A stretch of 64,000 nucleotides of DNA from Pseudomonas sp. AL03 (GTDB lineage Bacteria; Pseudomonadota; Gammaproteobacteria; Pseudomonadales; Pseudomonadaceae). The stretch spans positions 99,957-163,956 of the forward strand of contig NZ_JASBRE010000012.1 in assembly GCF_029960815.1 (NCBI RefSeq), in the 5' to 3' direction. The notes below the pieces were generated by a model. The model saw only the letters and a list, made by a program, of their open reading frames with translations, had not been told where the DNA came from and ran no database searches. The number at the start of each line of letters is the position of its first letter. The stretch's first letter is position 1. Below are positions 36,620-46,632 of this stretch, one piece after another. A program made the position numbers and the translations under genes.

Positions 36620-38017
36620 ATGAAGACAATCCATGGGTATGCCGCGCTATGCATGCTGTCTGTGCCGGCGTGGGTCCAGGCGCAGCCGGAGTACACGGCC
36701 GAGGCCTGCTGCAAACTGTGCCCGCAAGCGGCGCAGGCGGCACTTTACGAGCAGCCGACGCTGAAAAACTACGCGACCCTGGTGGAGGCCAAGGACCAGT
36801 GGCTCTTTCGCACCCAAAGCGATTTCCGCACTGACTTCGGCCTCGATGAGAGCGGTTACAAGGCCCTCAAGCGCTTGCGCGACGGGCTGGCCCAGCGCGG
36901 GGTCGAGCTGGTGCTGGTGATGCCACCCAGCCGCGGCTTGCTGCATGCCGACCGCCTGACGCCGCAGGAACTGGCCAGATTCGATCAGGCCAAGGCCCGG
37001 CAGAACTACGTGCAAACGCTGGTCCGGGTGCGTGACTTGGGCGTTCAGGTCCCCGACTTTACCAACCTGCTGAGTGCGCCACAGCCAGCGGGGCAGCCCT
37101 TCTACTTCAAGGGCGATCACAATTGGACGCCCTATGGCGCCGAACGCAGCGCACAGTTGGTGGCCCAGGCGCTCAGGGGCAACGATGTGCTCAAGGCATT
37201 GCCGCATCAGGTCTTTGCCAGCCAGCCAGCCGGCCTGCTGGGACGCTCTGGCACGTTGCAAAAAGTCGCCGCACAGATCTGCGGCAACGGTTATGCGGCG
37301 CAGTTTGTCACCCGTTATCAAACCCGGGCCCAAGGCGATTCCAAGCTTCCCGCCAAAGTCGCATTGATCGGTACCAGCGCCAGCGGCGAGGCGTTCAACT
37401 TTGCCGGTTTCCTCGAACAGTATCTACAGACGCCGGTCAGCAACTTCAGTGTTCCGGGCGGTGGCTACGATGATTCGTTGATCGCCTACCTGCTCGGCGA
37501 CGACTTTCAGAAGCGCCCGCCGACGGTGCTGGTGTGGGAAACCGATAATCTCGACAGCATCCAGAAATCCAGCTTCTACCGGCAGGCGATGGCGGCGCTG
37601 AGCGATGGCTGCGACAACCAGGCGCCGCTGCTCAAAAGTCATTCGACCTTGCACAGCGGGCGCAATCAAGTGTTGTTCAACGGCGGTGGCGGCACGGTGT
37701 ATCCGATCAAGGGCAATCGCTATCAGGTCGACCTTCAGTTCGCCGATCCTGGCGTGCACCTGATGAGCGCGACCCTGACCTACATGAACGGTCGCCAGGA
37801 AAACATCAGCTTGAGCCGTGCGCCGACGGTCAATACCCAGGGCCGCTTCGCCTTTGAGCTGCGAGCCGATGCAGACTGGGACGAACTGACTTTTCTTTCA
37901 ATGGATGTGCAGCCACCGCCTGGAACGGCCTCCATGGAACTCTCGGCCCGCTTGTGTGCCAAGCCAGTCATCTCTGCGGCACCATCCCTGCGCACCGCGC
38001 AGATGGAGGGGCACTGA
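36620..38017 (+). CDS. algX: Alginate O-acetyltransferase and scaffold protein
   Basis: From ATG 36620, with TTGAGGAG upstream, the protein has 465 residues. After a signal peptide comes an SGNH-hydrolase-like domain with the Asp-His pair in KGDHNWTPYG (Asp166, His168) and the serine region GTSAS, then a C-terminal carbohydrate-binding module. AlgX is a periplasmic scaffold that acetylates alginate using acetyl groups delivered by AlgI and AlgJ. Those two genes are not present in this operon. The algL start overlaps this stop by one base. Confidence 0.94.
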   Translation: MKTIHGYAALCMLSVPAWVQAQPEYTAEACCKLCPQAAQAALYEQPTLKNYATLVEAKDQWLFRTQSDFRTDFGLDESGYKALKRLRDGLAQRGVELVLVMPPSRGLLHADRLTPQELARFDQAKARQNYVQTLVRVRDLGVQVPDFTNLLSAPQPAGQPFYFKGDHNWTPYGAERSAQLVAQALRGNDVLKALPHQVFASQPAGLLGRSGTLQKVAAQICGNGYAAQFVTRYQTRAQGDSKLPAKVALIGTSASGEAFNFAGFLEQYLQTPVSNFSVPGGGYDDSLIAYLLGDDFQKRPPTVLVWETDNLDSIQKSSFYRQAMAALSDGCDNQAPLLKSHSTLHSGRNQVLFNGGGGTVYPIKGNRYQVDLQFADPGVHLMSATLTYMNGRQENISLSRAPTVNTQGRFAFELRADADWDELTFLSMDVQPPPGTASMELSARLCAKPVISAAPSLRTAQMEGH

Positions 38018-39108
38018 TGCGTCAGGCGCACTGGGCCGCCGTTGGCGTGGCCTTCATTTTGATGGGGCCGATCGTGCAGGCGGCGGCCGCTCAACTCCGC
38101 CCGCCGCAGGGCTATTACGCGCCGGCCGTGGACAAAGATGGCGACGCTCCGAGCTGTCCGGCGGCACCCAAACCTTATACCGGTGACCTGTTGATCCCCA
38201 GCAAGTACGAGGGCTCTGGCAAGGCACGTGATCAGTTCAACGCGCAATCCAACCAACGCTACAAGCAAATGTCAGCCGATATCAACGAACTGGAGAAGGG
38301 CGTCAACAAACACGTCGCAGCCTATTTACGGCTCGGCCGCGCAGGCCATGTGGAATGCACCCTGAGCTGGCTGGGCGAATGGGCCAAGACGCAGGCGCTG
38401 CTGAGTACCACCTACACCCATACCGGCAAGTCGATGCGCAAATGGGCGCTGGGCAGTATTTCTTCAGCCTATCTGCGGCTCAAGTATTCGCGTTCGCAGC
38501 CATTGAAGGGCCGCGAGGCGCAGACCCGGCCGATCGAGGCCTGGATCGGCCAAGTCGCCGATCAGGTGGTACGGGACTGGCGCGACCAGCCGCTGGACCG
38601 GCTGAACAATCACCAGTATTGGGCGGCCTGGGCCGTCATGGCGGCCTCGGTGGTGGTCGACCGGCGCGATCTGCTCGATTGGTCGGTAGCGCAGTTCCGC
38701 ATCGGCGCTTCCCAGGTCGATGCAGACGGTTATCTGCCCAACGAACTGAGCCGCGAAACCCGCGCACTGGCTTACCACAACTACGCGATGGGGCCGCTGA
38801 TGATGATCGCTGCCTTTGCCCGAGCCAATGACATCGACCTGCGCGAAGAAAACCACGGCGCCATGCGGCGTCTGGCGGCGCGGGTGGAGGAAGGGATCAA
38901 GGATCCACGCTCGTTTGAACGCAAGACCGGCTACAAGCAAGAACTCGAGGACCTCAACGAGGACGGCAAGTTTGCCTGGCTGGAACCTTACTGCGCGCTG
39001 TACGACTGCTCGGTGCAAACCAACCGCTGGCGCCAATCGATCGAACCGATGAAAACCTATCGCCTGGGCGGCGATATCACCCAGCTATTTGCTGGTCAGA
39101 AAGAATAA
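38017..39108 (+). CDS. algL: Periplasmic alginate lyase
   Basis: This 363-residue protein begins with a signal peptide (VGVAFILMGPIVQAAAA). It has the PL5 alginate-lyase motifs LNNHQYWAAW, with the catalytic Asn-His, and SRETRALAYHNYA, with the catalytic Tyr. It degrades alginate that leaks into the periplasm. It overlaps algX (TGATG). In the usual operon algI would follow within a few bases; here a 134-bp non-coding stretch leads straight to algA. Confidence 0.95.
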   Translation: MRQAHWAAVGVAFILMGPIVQAAAAQLRPPQGYYAPAVDKDGDAPSCPAAPKPYTGDLLIPSKYEGSGKARDQFNAQSNQRYKQMSADINELEKGVNKHVAAYLRLGRAGHVECTLSWLGEWAKTQALLSTTYTHTGKSMRKWALGSISSAYLRLKYSRSQPLKGREAQTRPIEAWIGQVADQVVRDWRDQPLDRLNNHQYWAAWAVMAASVVVDRRDLLDWSVAQFRIGASQVDADGYLPNELSRETRALAYHNYAMGPLMMIAAFARANDIDLREENHGAMRRLAARVEEGIKDPRSFERKTGYKQELEDLNEDGKFAWLEPYCALYDCSVQTNRWRQSIEPMKTYRLGGDITQLFAGQKE

Positions 39109-39242
39109 ATGCAACAGCCAATACGCACTGGATACCCGGTGGGGCCATTCGTAAATGGGCTTGTGTTGCAAAAGGGAAGGCAATCCTTCGCTGTTCGAAG
39201 AGCCTTCATGTCGAGTGATGAAGGTGCGGGAGGAAAGTGAAA

Positions 39243-40664
39243 ATGATTCCAGTCATTCTGTCCGGTGGCACTGGTTCGCGGTTGTGGCCGTTGTCGCGCA
39301 AATTGTATCCCAAGCAATTCCTGAGTCTGGCAGGCGAGGGGTCGCTGTTTCAGCAGACCCTGCAGCGCCTGGCGTTCGAGGGTGTCGGCAAGCCGATCGT
39401 GGTCTGTAATCAGGAGCATCGCTTTATCGTCAATGAACAACTCGCCGCCATCGGCTGTACGCCTCAGGCGATACTGCTCGAACCCTTCGGCCGCAATACC
39501 GCACCGGCGGTGGCGCTGGCGGCCCTCAAGCTGATCGCCGAGGGTCGCGATGAGCTGCTGCTAGTGCTTCCGGCTGACCATGTGATCAGTGACGTGCCCG
39601 CCTTGCGCGCCACGCTGTCACATGCGCAGGAAGAGGCGCTCAAAGGCAATATGGTGCTGTTCGGCATTCCAGCGACGCGTCCGGAAACCGGCTTTGGGTA
39701 TATCAAGGCCGCCTGCGGTGATGCTGGCGCCGGCGCCTTCAAGGTCGAGAAGTTTATCGAGAAACCCGACCAGCAAACCGCCACCGAACTTGTCCGGTCC
39801 GGCGAGTACTTCTGGAACAGCGGCATGTTCTTGTTCCGTGCCAGCCGCTATCTCGACGAGTTGCGCACTCACGAACCCGACATGTACGACACCTGCGTGC
39901 TGGCCCTTGAGCGCAGCCGCAGCAGCGAAGGCGTGACCAGTATCGATCGGGTCACCTTTGAATGCTGCCCGGACAACTCCATCGACTATGCGGTAATGGA
40001 GCGCACCAGCCGCGCCTGCGTCGTCCCGCTAAGCGCTGGCTGGAGTGATGTCGGTTGTTGGTCTTCGCTGTGGGATGTGCATGACAAGGACGCCGATGGC
40101 AATGTGCTCAAGGGCGATGTGGTCAGCTACAACAGCCGCAATTGCTTCGTGCATGGCAGTAGCAAGCTGGTGACCCTGCTAGGGCTGGACGATTTGGTTG
40201 TGATAGAAACCAAGGATGCATTGATGGTCGCGCACCGCGATGCCGTGCAGGACGTGAAAAAACTGGTCAATGCGCTCGATGCCAAAGGCCGCTCGGAAAC
40301 CCAGAGCCATTGCGCGGTGTATCGCCCCTGGGGCAGTTACGATTCGGTGGACAGCGGCACCCGTCACCAAGTCAAGCACATCACCGTGAAACCTGGCGCG
40401 CAGCTTTCCCTGCAGATGCATCACCACCGTGCCGAACACTGGATCGTGGTGTCCGGCACCGCCCAGGTGACGTGCAACGAAAAGGTCTTCCTGCTCACTG
40501 AAAACCAGTCCACCTACATCCCGATCGCTTCGGTGCATCGCCTGTCCAACCCCGGCAAGATCCCGCTGGAAATCATCGAGGTGCAGTCCGGCAGTTACCT
40601 GGGTGAGGACGATATCGAGCGCCTGGAAGATGTCTACGGCAGGAACCAACAGGTCAAGAGTTGA
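39243..40664 (+). CDS. algA: Mannose-1-phosphate guanylyltransferase / mannose-6-phosphate isomerase
   Basis: From ATG 39243, nine bases after GGGAGG, the protein has 473 residues. The N-terminal nucleotidyltransferase domain shows VILSGGTGSRLWPLSRKLYP and FIEKP. The C-terminal cupin is the type II phosphomannose isomerase part (YRPWGSYDSVD, LSLQMHHHRAEHWIVVSGTA). It supplies GDP-mannose to AlgD. It ends the operon. GTG 39237 is in frame but sits too close to the ribosome site. Confidence 0.95.
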   Translation: MIPVILSGGTGSRLWPLSRKLYPKQFLSLAGEGSLFQQTLQRLAFEGVGKPIVVCNQEHRFIVNEQLAAIGCTPQAILLEPFGRNTAPAVALAALKLIAEGRDELLLVLPADHVISDVPALRATLSHAQEEALKGNMVLFGIPATRPETGFGYIKAACGDAGAGAFKVEKFIEKPDQQTATELVRSGEYFWNSGMFLFRASRYLDELRTHEPDMYDTCVLALERSRSSEGVTSIDRVTFECCPDNSIDYAVMERTSRACVVPLSAGWSDVGCWSSLWDVHDKDADGNVLKGDVVSYNSRNCFVHGSSKLVTLLGLDDLVVIETKDALMVAHRDAVQDVKKLVNALDAKGRSETQSHCAVYRPWGSYDSVDSGTRHQVKHITVKPGAQLSLQMHHHRAEHWIVVSGTAQVTCNEKVFLLTENQSTYIPIASVHRLSNPGKIPLEIIEVQSGSYLGEDDIERLEDVYGRNQQVKS

Positions 40665-41037
40665 GCCCGTCGCACCTCGTACCTCGCCGGGTTGTTGAAA
40701 AGCCTAGTGAGCAGCCACCGAATCCGCCCTCTACGACCGGGGGCGGGTTAGGGCTGACTGCTTATTTCTTATGCACGTCCAGGTAGTCCCTGTGCCAGGA
40801 GAGTGGCCTATTTCTGCGTGAATGACATATTTATTACAAAAACCATATATACTTCCCCTCAAATATTATGAAGCGCCCCCCCCCAAGCAATTTACGTATA
40901 TCACGCCATTGCGCGTGGCTTTAAGTGCAGGCGAATGGCGGCGTCCTATCGCTTCAATGGATTAATTTACCGCTGAGTGTTTATCTTGCATGCGGAAAAA
41001 CATATATTCGTTAAACCGCATGAGCTGAGATTTCACT
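40665..41037. other. 373-bp intergenic region between alginate and arsenic operons
   Basis: No gene is supported. CCGCCC and GGGCGG (40724-40746) make a hairpin after algA without a T-run. Then follow an AT-rich stretch, a run of nine C at 40876-40884, and an inverted repeat at 40989-41022 before arsC. Confidence 0.5.
40989..41022 (+). promoter_or_regulatory. Candidate ArsR operator upstream of arsC
   Basis: CATGCGG (40989-40995) and CCGCATG (41016-41022) are perfect inverted copies around 20 AT-rich bases that include ACATATATTCGTT. The site ends 16 bases before the first arsenic gene. Position and AT-rich core fit an ArsR-controlled promoter; binding is inferred. Confidence 0.45.
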
Positions 41038-41451
41038 ATGACCAGCAAAGCCCGTGTCCTGTTTGTCTGTACCGCCAATGCTGCACGCTCCCAGTTGGCC
41101 CAAGCGTTGCTGCGGCATACCGATTCGGAGCATTTCGAGGCGTTCAGCGCCGGCACCGTTCCGACTCAGGTAGATCCGCGCACCTTTGAGGCGCTTTCAC
41201 ACATCGGTGTGAGCACCGAAGGATTACGTAGCAAGTCGATAGACGAGTTCCGTGGTGAGCGTTTTGATTACGTCATCACCTTGTGTGATAAATCCGCAGC
41301 GCAATGCCTGTCTTTACCTGGAGCCGGTGAGGCCTTGGCCTGGAGTTTTGAAGACCCGGTGACCAGCATCAAACCCGATGCCTTCCGTCACACCCTTCAC
41401 GAAATTCATGAGCGCATCAAGATGTTCGTCTTGGTCAAAAACAAACACTGA
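41038..41451 (+). CDS. arsC: Thioredoxin-type arsenate reductase (first copy)
   Basis: This 137-residue member of the low-molecular-weight phosphatase fold has the P-loop CTANAAR (Cys11 to Arg17). It also has the redox pair Cys83 and Cys90 in TLCDKSAAQC. This three-cysteine relay marks arsenate reductases that use thioredoxin to make arsenite. It differs clearly in sequence from the second copy at 41859. It begins the arsenic operon. Confidence 0.85.
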   Translation: MTSKARVLFVCTANAARSQLAQALLRHTDSEHFEAFSAGTVPTQVDPRTFEALSHIGVSTEGLRSKSIDEFRGERFDYVITLCDKSAAQCLSLPGAGEALAWSFEDPVTSIKPDAFRHTLHEIHERIKMFVLVKNKH

Positions 41452-41459
41452 GAACCGAT

Positions 41460-41822
41460 ATGGCTGACCACCTGACACCGACCACTGTTTTCAAATGCCT
41501 GGCCGACGACACTCGGGTCCGCACGATGATGCTTATCACCCGTGAAGGAGAGCTTTGTGTTTGCGAGCTGACCTGCGCGTTGAATGAGAGTCAGCCAAAA
41601 ATATCCAGGCACCTCGCGCAGCTGCGCGGTTGCGGTTTGCTGTCGGACCGTCGGCAAGGCCAATGGGTGTATTACCGACTGCACCCGAATCTCCCTGATT
41701 GGGTTCATCAAGTACTGACCACCGTGCTCGAAAGCAACAAGCACTGGTTAAGCCCTGATGCCAAACGGCTAGATGAGATGGGTGACCGTCCCGAGCGGGC
41801 ACTCGCCTGCTGTGAAAGCTAA
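41460..41822 (+). CDS. arsR: Arsenite-responsive ArsR/SmtB repressor
   Basis: This 120-residue winged-helix protein carries the arsenite-binding cysteines Cys33 and Cys35 in ELCVCEL, with Cys39 nearby in the recognition region. SQPKISRHLAQLRGCGLLSD is the DNA-binding helix pair. It represses the operon until As(III) or Sb(III) binds. It sits between the two arsC genes, 8 bases after the first. Confidence 0.93.
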   Translation: MADHLTPTTVFKCLADDTRVRTMMLITREGELCVCELTCALNESQPKISRHLAQLRGCGLLSDRRQGQWVYYRLHPNLPDWVHQVLTTVLESNKHWLSPDAKRLDEMGDRPERALACCES

Positions 41823-41858
41823 ATCGCCTGATTCCGCCTTCGACTACGAGATCGCTCG

Positions 41859-42329
41859 ATGAAAATCCTGTTCCTCTGCACTGCCAATAGCTGCCGCAGC
41901 ATCCTTTGTGAAGCAGTCTTCAATCACTTGGCACCGGAAGGCATGAAAGCCTACAGCGCTGGCAGTCAACCCAAAGGCGAAGTGCATCCGTTGAGTCTCA
42001 AGACTTTGGAAAGCGCTGGTATTTCGACGCTTGGGCTGTTCAGTAAGTCCAGCGATGCCCATGTGAATTTGGCACCTGATTTCGTCATCACGGTATGCGA
42101 CAAGGCTGCCGGTGAGGCCTGTCCGGTATTTTTCGGGCCGGCCACCAAGGCCCACTGGGGACTGGCTGACCCTTCGGAATACCACGGTACTCAAGAAGAA
42201 ATCGAGGCGGCTTTTGAAGCCACTTTGGAGCAGATCAAAATCCGTATTGAAGCCTTCCTGGCTTTACCGCTATCCCAACTGAGTGCCGAACAGCTCAAGG
42301 CAGAGCTGGCCCTGATTGGCACGCTGTAA
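41859..42329 (+). CDS. arsC: Thioredoxin-type arsenate reductase (second copy)
   Basis: This 156-residue protein has the P-loop CTANSCR (Cys7 to Arg13) and the redox pair Cys80 and Cys88 in [23 protein letters not shown] is the family general-acid aspartate loop. It reduces arsenate to arsenite. It has a C-terminal extension of about 20 residues ([19 protein letters not shown]) relative to the first copy. It lies directly upstream of the arsenite exporter. Confidence 0.93.
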   Translation: MKILFLCTANSCRSILCEAVFNHLAPEGMKAYSAGSQPKGEVHPLSLKTLESAGISTLGLFSKSSDAHVNLAPDFVITVCDKAAGEACPVFFGPATKAHWGLADPSEYHGTQEEIEAAFEATLEQIKIRIEAFLALPLSQLSAEQLKAELALIGTL

Positions 42330-42346
42330 TCACAGGAGCAATGATC

Positions 42347-43420
42347 ATGAGTAAAAGCCGCCTTTCCTTCCTGGACCGTTACCTGACCCTGTGGATTTTT
42401 TTCGCCATGGCCTTGGGCATCGGTTTGGGGAGCCTGTTCGAAGGCTGGCCGCAGTGGCTCAACAGTCTTTCTGTGGGCACAACCAACATCCCCATCGCTA
42501 TCGGCTTGATCGTGATGATGTATCCGCCTCTGGCCAAGGTTCGTTATGAGGAGCTGCCGGAAGTCTTCAAGGACAAGCGCATCCTTGTTTTGTCTTTGGT
42601 GCAGAACTGGGTAATCGGACCGGTATTAATGTTCGCGCTGGCGATCATCTTCTTGCGGGACCAGCCGGAATACATGACGGGCCTGATCCTGATTGGCTTG
42701 GCTCGTTGCATCGCGATGGTGCTGGTCTGGAATCAGATCGCGGGTGGCAACAATCAGTACGTCGCCGGGCTGGTGGCATTCAACAGCATCTTCCAGATCC
42801 TGTTTTTCAGCGTGTATGCCTGGATCTTTCTGGGGCTGTTACCGCCGCTGTTCGGGCTGGAAGGCAGTGTGATTGAAACCAGCTTCGTCAGCATTGCCGA
42901 GTCGGTCCTGATCTACCTGGGTGTGCCGTTCCTGGCGGGCTTCCTGACCCGCAAGATCCTCATCGCCCGTAAAGGTGAAGCTTGGTTTCAGGAGCGCTTC
43001 ATTCCAAAGATCAGCCCGCTGACGCTGGTGGCACTGCTGTTGACCATCGTGGCCATGTTCAGCCTCAAGGGTGACGTGGTGCTGCAATTGCCATTGGATG
43101 TATTGCGCATCGCGATCCCTCTGACGATCTACTTCGTGGTGATGTTCTTCATCAGCTTCTGGATGGGCAAGCTGCTCAAGGCTGACTATCCGCGCACCAC
43201 CGCACTGGCTTTTACAGCCGCAAGCAACAACTTCGAACTGGCGATTGCCGTGGCCATTGCCACCTTCGGCCTGGCTTCTCCGGTCGCTTTCGCCACGGTG
43301 ATTGGCCCGTTGGTAGAAGTGCCGGTACTGATTTCTCTGGTCGGTGTGGCCCTCTGGTTGAAACGCCGCTGGTTCGATGAATCCAATAGCGCCGTTGCGC
43401 AGGACAAAGACTATGTTTGA
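42347..43420 (+). CDS. acr3: Acr3-family arsenite efflux transporter
   Basis: The start at 42347, with CAGGAG upstream, gives a 357-residue inner-membrane protein with about ten helices. The Acr3 signature is visible: [18 protein letters not shown] in the first helix, [13 protein letters not shown] with the essential cysteine in the fourth, and [17 protein letters not shown] in the ninth. It exports arsenite using the proton gradient. arsH overlaps its stop. Some annotations name this gene arsB. Confidence 0.94.
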   Translation: MSKSRLSFLDRYLTLWIFFAMALGIGLGSLFEGWPQWLNSLSVGTTNIPIAIGLIVMMYPPLAKVRYEELPEVFKDKRILVLSLVQNWVIGPVLMFALAIIFLRDQPEYMTGLILIGLARCIAMVLVWNQIAGGNNQYVAGLVAFNSIFQILFFSVYAWIFLGLLPPLFGLEGSVIETSFVSIAESVLIYLGVPFLAGFLTRKILIARKGEAWFQERFIPKISPLTLVALLLTIVAMFSLKGDVVLQLPLDVLRIAIPLTIYFVVMFFISFWMGKLLKADYPRTTALAFTAASNNFELAIAVAIATFGLASPVAFATVIGPLVEVPVLISLVGVALWLKRRWFDESNSAVAQDKDYV

Positions 43421-44129
43421 TGACCCTATCCCCCAACTCGATACTGAACTGGTTGATCTCCCATCGACAGACAAACTCGGTATCGAAAAGACCTCCATCC
43501 ATAAGCCGCGCATTTTGCTGCTGTACGGATCGACCCGTGAGCGCTCCTTCAGTCGCCTGATGGTCGAGGAGGCCGCTCGACTGCTGGAACACTTCGGCGC
43601 CGAGGCGCGGATTTTCAATCCGTCAGGTTTGCCGCTACCCGATGACGCTCCCGACGATCATCCACGTGTGAAGGAACTGCGCGAGCTGATGCTGTGGTCC
43701 GAGGGGCAGGTTTGGTGTTCTCCAGAACGTCACGGCTCCATGAGCGCAGTGTTCAAAGCGCAGATCGACTGGGTGCCACTGGCCATGGGCGCGGTACGTC
43801 CGACCCAGGGCAAAACCCTCGCCGTCATGCAGGTGTGCGGTGGCTCGCAGTCGTTCAACGTGGTCAATCAGCTGCGAGTGCTGGGACGGTGGATGCGCAT
43901 GTTCACCATCCCCAACCAATCCTCCGTACCGAAGGCCTACATGGAATTCGATGACAACGGCCGAATGAAACCTTCTCCGTTCTACGACCGTGTAGTGGAT
44001 GTGATGGAAGAGTTGGTGAAATTCACGCTGCTGCTTCGCGACCGTCAGGACTATCTGGTGGATCGTTATTCCGAGCGCAAGGAATCGGCCGAAGAACTCA
44101 TGAAACGTGTCAATCAGCGCTCCATTTGA
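43413..44129 (+). CDS. arsH: NADPH-dependent FMN protein ArsH
   Basis: From ATG 43413 the protein has 238 residues and overlaps acr3. The flavodoxin-like reductase fold shows [15 protein letters not shown] for FMN phosphate binding and [20 protein letters not shown]. ArsH oxidises trivalent organoarsenicals such as methylarsenite and reduces quinones in studied species. Its presence suggests protection against methylated arsenicals as well as inorganic arsenic. Confidence 0.93.
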   Translation: MFDDPIPQLDTELVDLPSTDKLGIEKTSIHKPRILLLYGSTRERSFSRLMVEEAARLLEHFGAEARIFNPSGLPLPDDAPDDHPRVKELRELMLWSEGQVWCSPERHGSMSAVFKAQIDWVPLAMGAVRPTQGKTLAVMQVCGGSQSFNVVNQLRVLGRWMRMFTIPNQSSVPKAYMEFDDNGRMKPSPFYDRVVDVMEELVKFTLLLRDRQDYLVDRYSERKESAEELMKRVNQRSI

Positions 44130-44140
44130 AAGGGGGAAAC

Positions 44141-45145
44141 ATGACTATCAAAGTTGGCATCAATGGTTTCGGTCGGATCGGTCGCCTCGCGCTGCGAGCA
44201 GCCTGGAACTGGCCAGAGTTCGAATTCGTGCAGATCAATGATCCGGCAGGTGACGCGGCGACTCATGCGCACCTGCTGAACTTCGACTCGGTGCATGGCC
44301 GTTGGAATTACCAGGCCGACTCCGAAGCCGACAGCATCGTCATCGACGGCAAACGAATCAAGGTAACGACCAACAAGGCGATTGCCGACACCGATTGGTC
44401 GGGCTGCGACCTGGTGATTGAAGCCAGCGGCAAGATGAAGACCGTCGCTGTGCTTCAGGCTTACCTCGACCAAGGTGTGAAACGTGTGGTGGTCAGCGCC
44501 CCGGTAAAGGAAAAAGGCGCGCTGAACATCGTCATGGGCGTCAACCATCAGCTGTTCAAGCCGGCTGAGCATCGAATCGTCACTGCCGCTTCGTGCACCA
44601 CTAACTGTCTGGCGCCCGTGGTGAAAGTCATCCACGAGAAACTGGGCATTCGCCACGGATCGATCACCACTATCCATGACCTGACCAACACCCAAAGCAT
44701 TCTCGATCAACCGCACAAGGATCTGCGGCGTGCGCGTGCTTCAGGCATGAGCCTGATTCCAACCAGTACCGGCTCGGCCACCGCCATTGCCGAAATTTTC
44801 CCGGAGCTGCGTGGGCGCCTGAATGGTCACGCCGTACGCGTGCCGCTGGCCAACGCTTCGCTGACGGACTGCGTCTTCGAAGTCGAGCGTGCCACCACTG
44901 TCGAAGAGGTGAATCAACTCCTCAAGGACGCTTCCGAGAACGAGCTAAAGGACATCCTCGGTTTCGAGACGCGTCCACTGGTGTCCATCGACTACCGTAC
45001 CGACCCGCGCTCATCGATCATCGATGCGCTGTCGACCATGGTCATCAACGGCACTCAGGTTAAACTCTATGCCTGGTACGACAACGAATGGGGCTATGCC
45101 AACCGCACCGTCGAACTGGCCAAAATGGTCGGTCTTGCTGTCTAA
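44141..45145 (+). CDS. gapdh: Arsenic-operon glyceraldehyde-3-phosphate dehydrogenase
   Basis: This 334-residue protein begins [20 protein letters not shown]. The catalytic Cys152 lies in [12 protein letters not shown], and [15 protein letters not shown] is near the end. In ArsJ operons this GAPDH uses arsenate in place of phosphate to make 1-arseno-3-phosphoglycerate. AGGGGGAAAC precedes ATG 44141. It is next to arsJ, 9 bases apart, and separate from any glycolytic cluster. Confidence 0.93.
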   Translation: MTIKVGINGFGRIGRLALRAAWNWPEFEFVQINDPAGDAATHAHLLNFDSVHGRWNYQADSEADSIVIDGKRIKVTTNKAIADTDWSGCDLVIEASGKMKTVAVLQAYLDQGVKRVVVSAPVKEKGALNIVMGVNHQLFKPAEHRIVTAASCTTNCLAPVVKVIHEKLGIRHGSITTIHDLTNTQSILDQPHKDLRRARASGMSLIPTSTGSATAIAEIFPELRGRLNGHAVRVPLANASLTDCVFEVERATTVEEVNQLLKDASENELKDILGFETRPLVSIDYRTDPRSSIIDALSTMVINGTQVKLYAWYDNEWGYANRTVELAKMVGLAV

Positions 45146-45154
45146 GGAGCGGTC

Positions 45155-46375
45155 ATGAAAGCGTTGTCAGCCCTCGCTCCGGAAGTGCGGCAGTACCTGC
45201 TCGTGACGGGCAACTACTGGGCCTTCACCCTTACCGACGGCGCCTTGCGCATGTTGGTGGTGCTGCACTTTCACGCGTTGGGCTACAGCCCACTTCAAAT
45301 CGCGGCGTTGTTTCTGTTCTACGAACTCTTCGGCGTTATCACCAACCTGGTGGGTGGCTACCTCGGCGCCCGGCTGGGTCTGAACCGGACCATGAACATC
45401 GGGCTGGGCATCCAGGTCGCGGCGCTGCTGATGTTGACGGTTCCGATAGCTTGGCTGACCATTCCATGGGTGATGGGCGCTCAGGCACTGTCGGGGATTG
45501 CCAAAGACCTGAACAAGATGAGTGCCAAAAGCTCCATCAAGCTTCTGGTCCCCGATGGGCAGCAGGGCAAGCTCTACCAGTGGGTGGCCATCCTCACCGG
45601 CTCGAAGAACGCCCTCAAGGGTGTTGGCTTCTTTCTCGGTGGAGCCTTGCTGGCATTGATCGGCTTCAAAGGTGCATTGCTGGCCATGGCGGGTGTTCTG
45701 GCGCTGATCTGGATCAGCAGCTTGATCCTGTTGAAGAAGGACCTGGGTAAAGCGAAAGCCAAGCCAAAGTTTCGAGACATCTTGTCCAAGAGTCGGGCAA
45801 TCAACATCCTTTCAGCGGCGCGGATGTTCCTCTTCGGTGCCCGCGACGTCTGGTTTGTGGTGGCCTTGCCGGTCTACCTCAGCAGCGTGTTCGGTTGGGA
45901 CTTCTGGAAGGTTGGCGGCTTCCTTGCGGCCTGGGTGATTGGCTACGGCATCGTGCAGTCCTTCGCACCCAACATCACCGGAAAGAAACGTGGGCACGTA
46001 CCGGATGGTCGAGCGGCGTTTCTGTGGGCACTTGCACTGGCGGGTCTGCCGGCGGCAATCGCTCTCGGGCTCAACACCGAATTGTCACAGCAGGTGGTAC
46101 TGCTCGGGGGATTGATGGTCTTTGGTGCGCTGTTCGCGGTGAACTCCTCGCTGCACAGCTACCTGATCGTGTCCTACGCCAAGGAAGATGGCGTGTCATT
46201 GGATGTGGGGTTTTATTACATGTCCAACGCCATGGGACGGTTGATAGGCACGGTGCTCTCCGGCTGGGTTTATCAGGTGTATGGGCTGGGGGCGTGTTTA
46301 TGGATATCGAGCGCCTTCGTGCTGCTCGCAGCACTGATTTCCATCGGGTTGCCGAGGCATACCGAGACGATGTGA
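45155..46375 (+). CDS. arsJ: Organoarsenical (1-arseno-3-phosphoglycerate) MFS exporter
   Basis: This 406-residue major facilitator protein has about 12 helices. The N-terminus GNYWAFTLTDGALRMLVVLH and the IAKDLNKMSAKSSIKLLVP loop are typical of ArsJ. It expels the unstable arsenylated product made by the neighbouring GAPDH, giving arsenate resistance without reduction. It is the last gene of the arsenic operon; no clear terminator follows. Confidence 0.92.
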   Translation: MKALSALAPEVRQYLLVTGNYWAFTLTDGALRMLVVLHFHALGYSPLQIAALFLFYELFGVITNLVGGYLGARLGLNRTMNIGLGIQVAALLMLTVPIAWLTIPWVMGAQALSGIAKDLNKMSAKSSIKLLVPDGQQGKLYQWVAILTGSKNALKGVGFFLGGALLALIGFKGALLAMAGVLALIWISSLILLKKDLGKAKAKPKFRDILSKSRAINILSAARMFLFGARDVWFVVALPVYLSSVFGWDFWKVGGFLAAWVIGYGIVQSFAPNITGKKRGHVPDGRAAFLWALALAGLPAAIALGLNTELSQQVVLLGGLMVFGALFAVNSSLHSYLIVSYAKEDGVSLDVGFYYMSNAMGRLIGTVLSGWVYQVYGLGACLWISSAFVLLAALISIGLPRHTETM

Positions 46376-46632
46376 AGTCACACTGAAAGTGGTTTGCAGC
46401 CCATCGCTCTCAGCAGTCAGGCAATTGATGTAAGGCAGGCAGTGTGGGAGGCAAGTTGTAAGTCCGCCGTAATTTTTTTACGCTTTCTTTACGGTAGGTG
46501 TTTTTGCCCGCAACGATACTGGCCGCGATTTTTTTTAGATCGTCCATGCGCCTCGCTTTTCCGTGGCCCTGGAAAAATGTATTGCCCAAGGATGGCGTGC
46601 AGTTACTTCCCGCTAATTGAGAGAAGCGCCCC

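Noticed and set aside
39109..39242. Remnant of algI, algJ or algF between algL and algA
   Set aside because: All six frames were read and no residue pattern of these proteins is visible, so no pseudogene was called.
40876..40884. Run of nine C as a phase-variation tract
   Set aside because: It lies in non-coding DNA between operons and about 150 bases from the nearest start; no promoter spacing effect could be argued.
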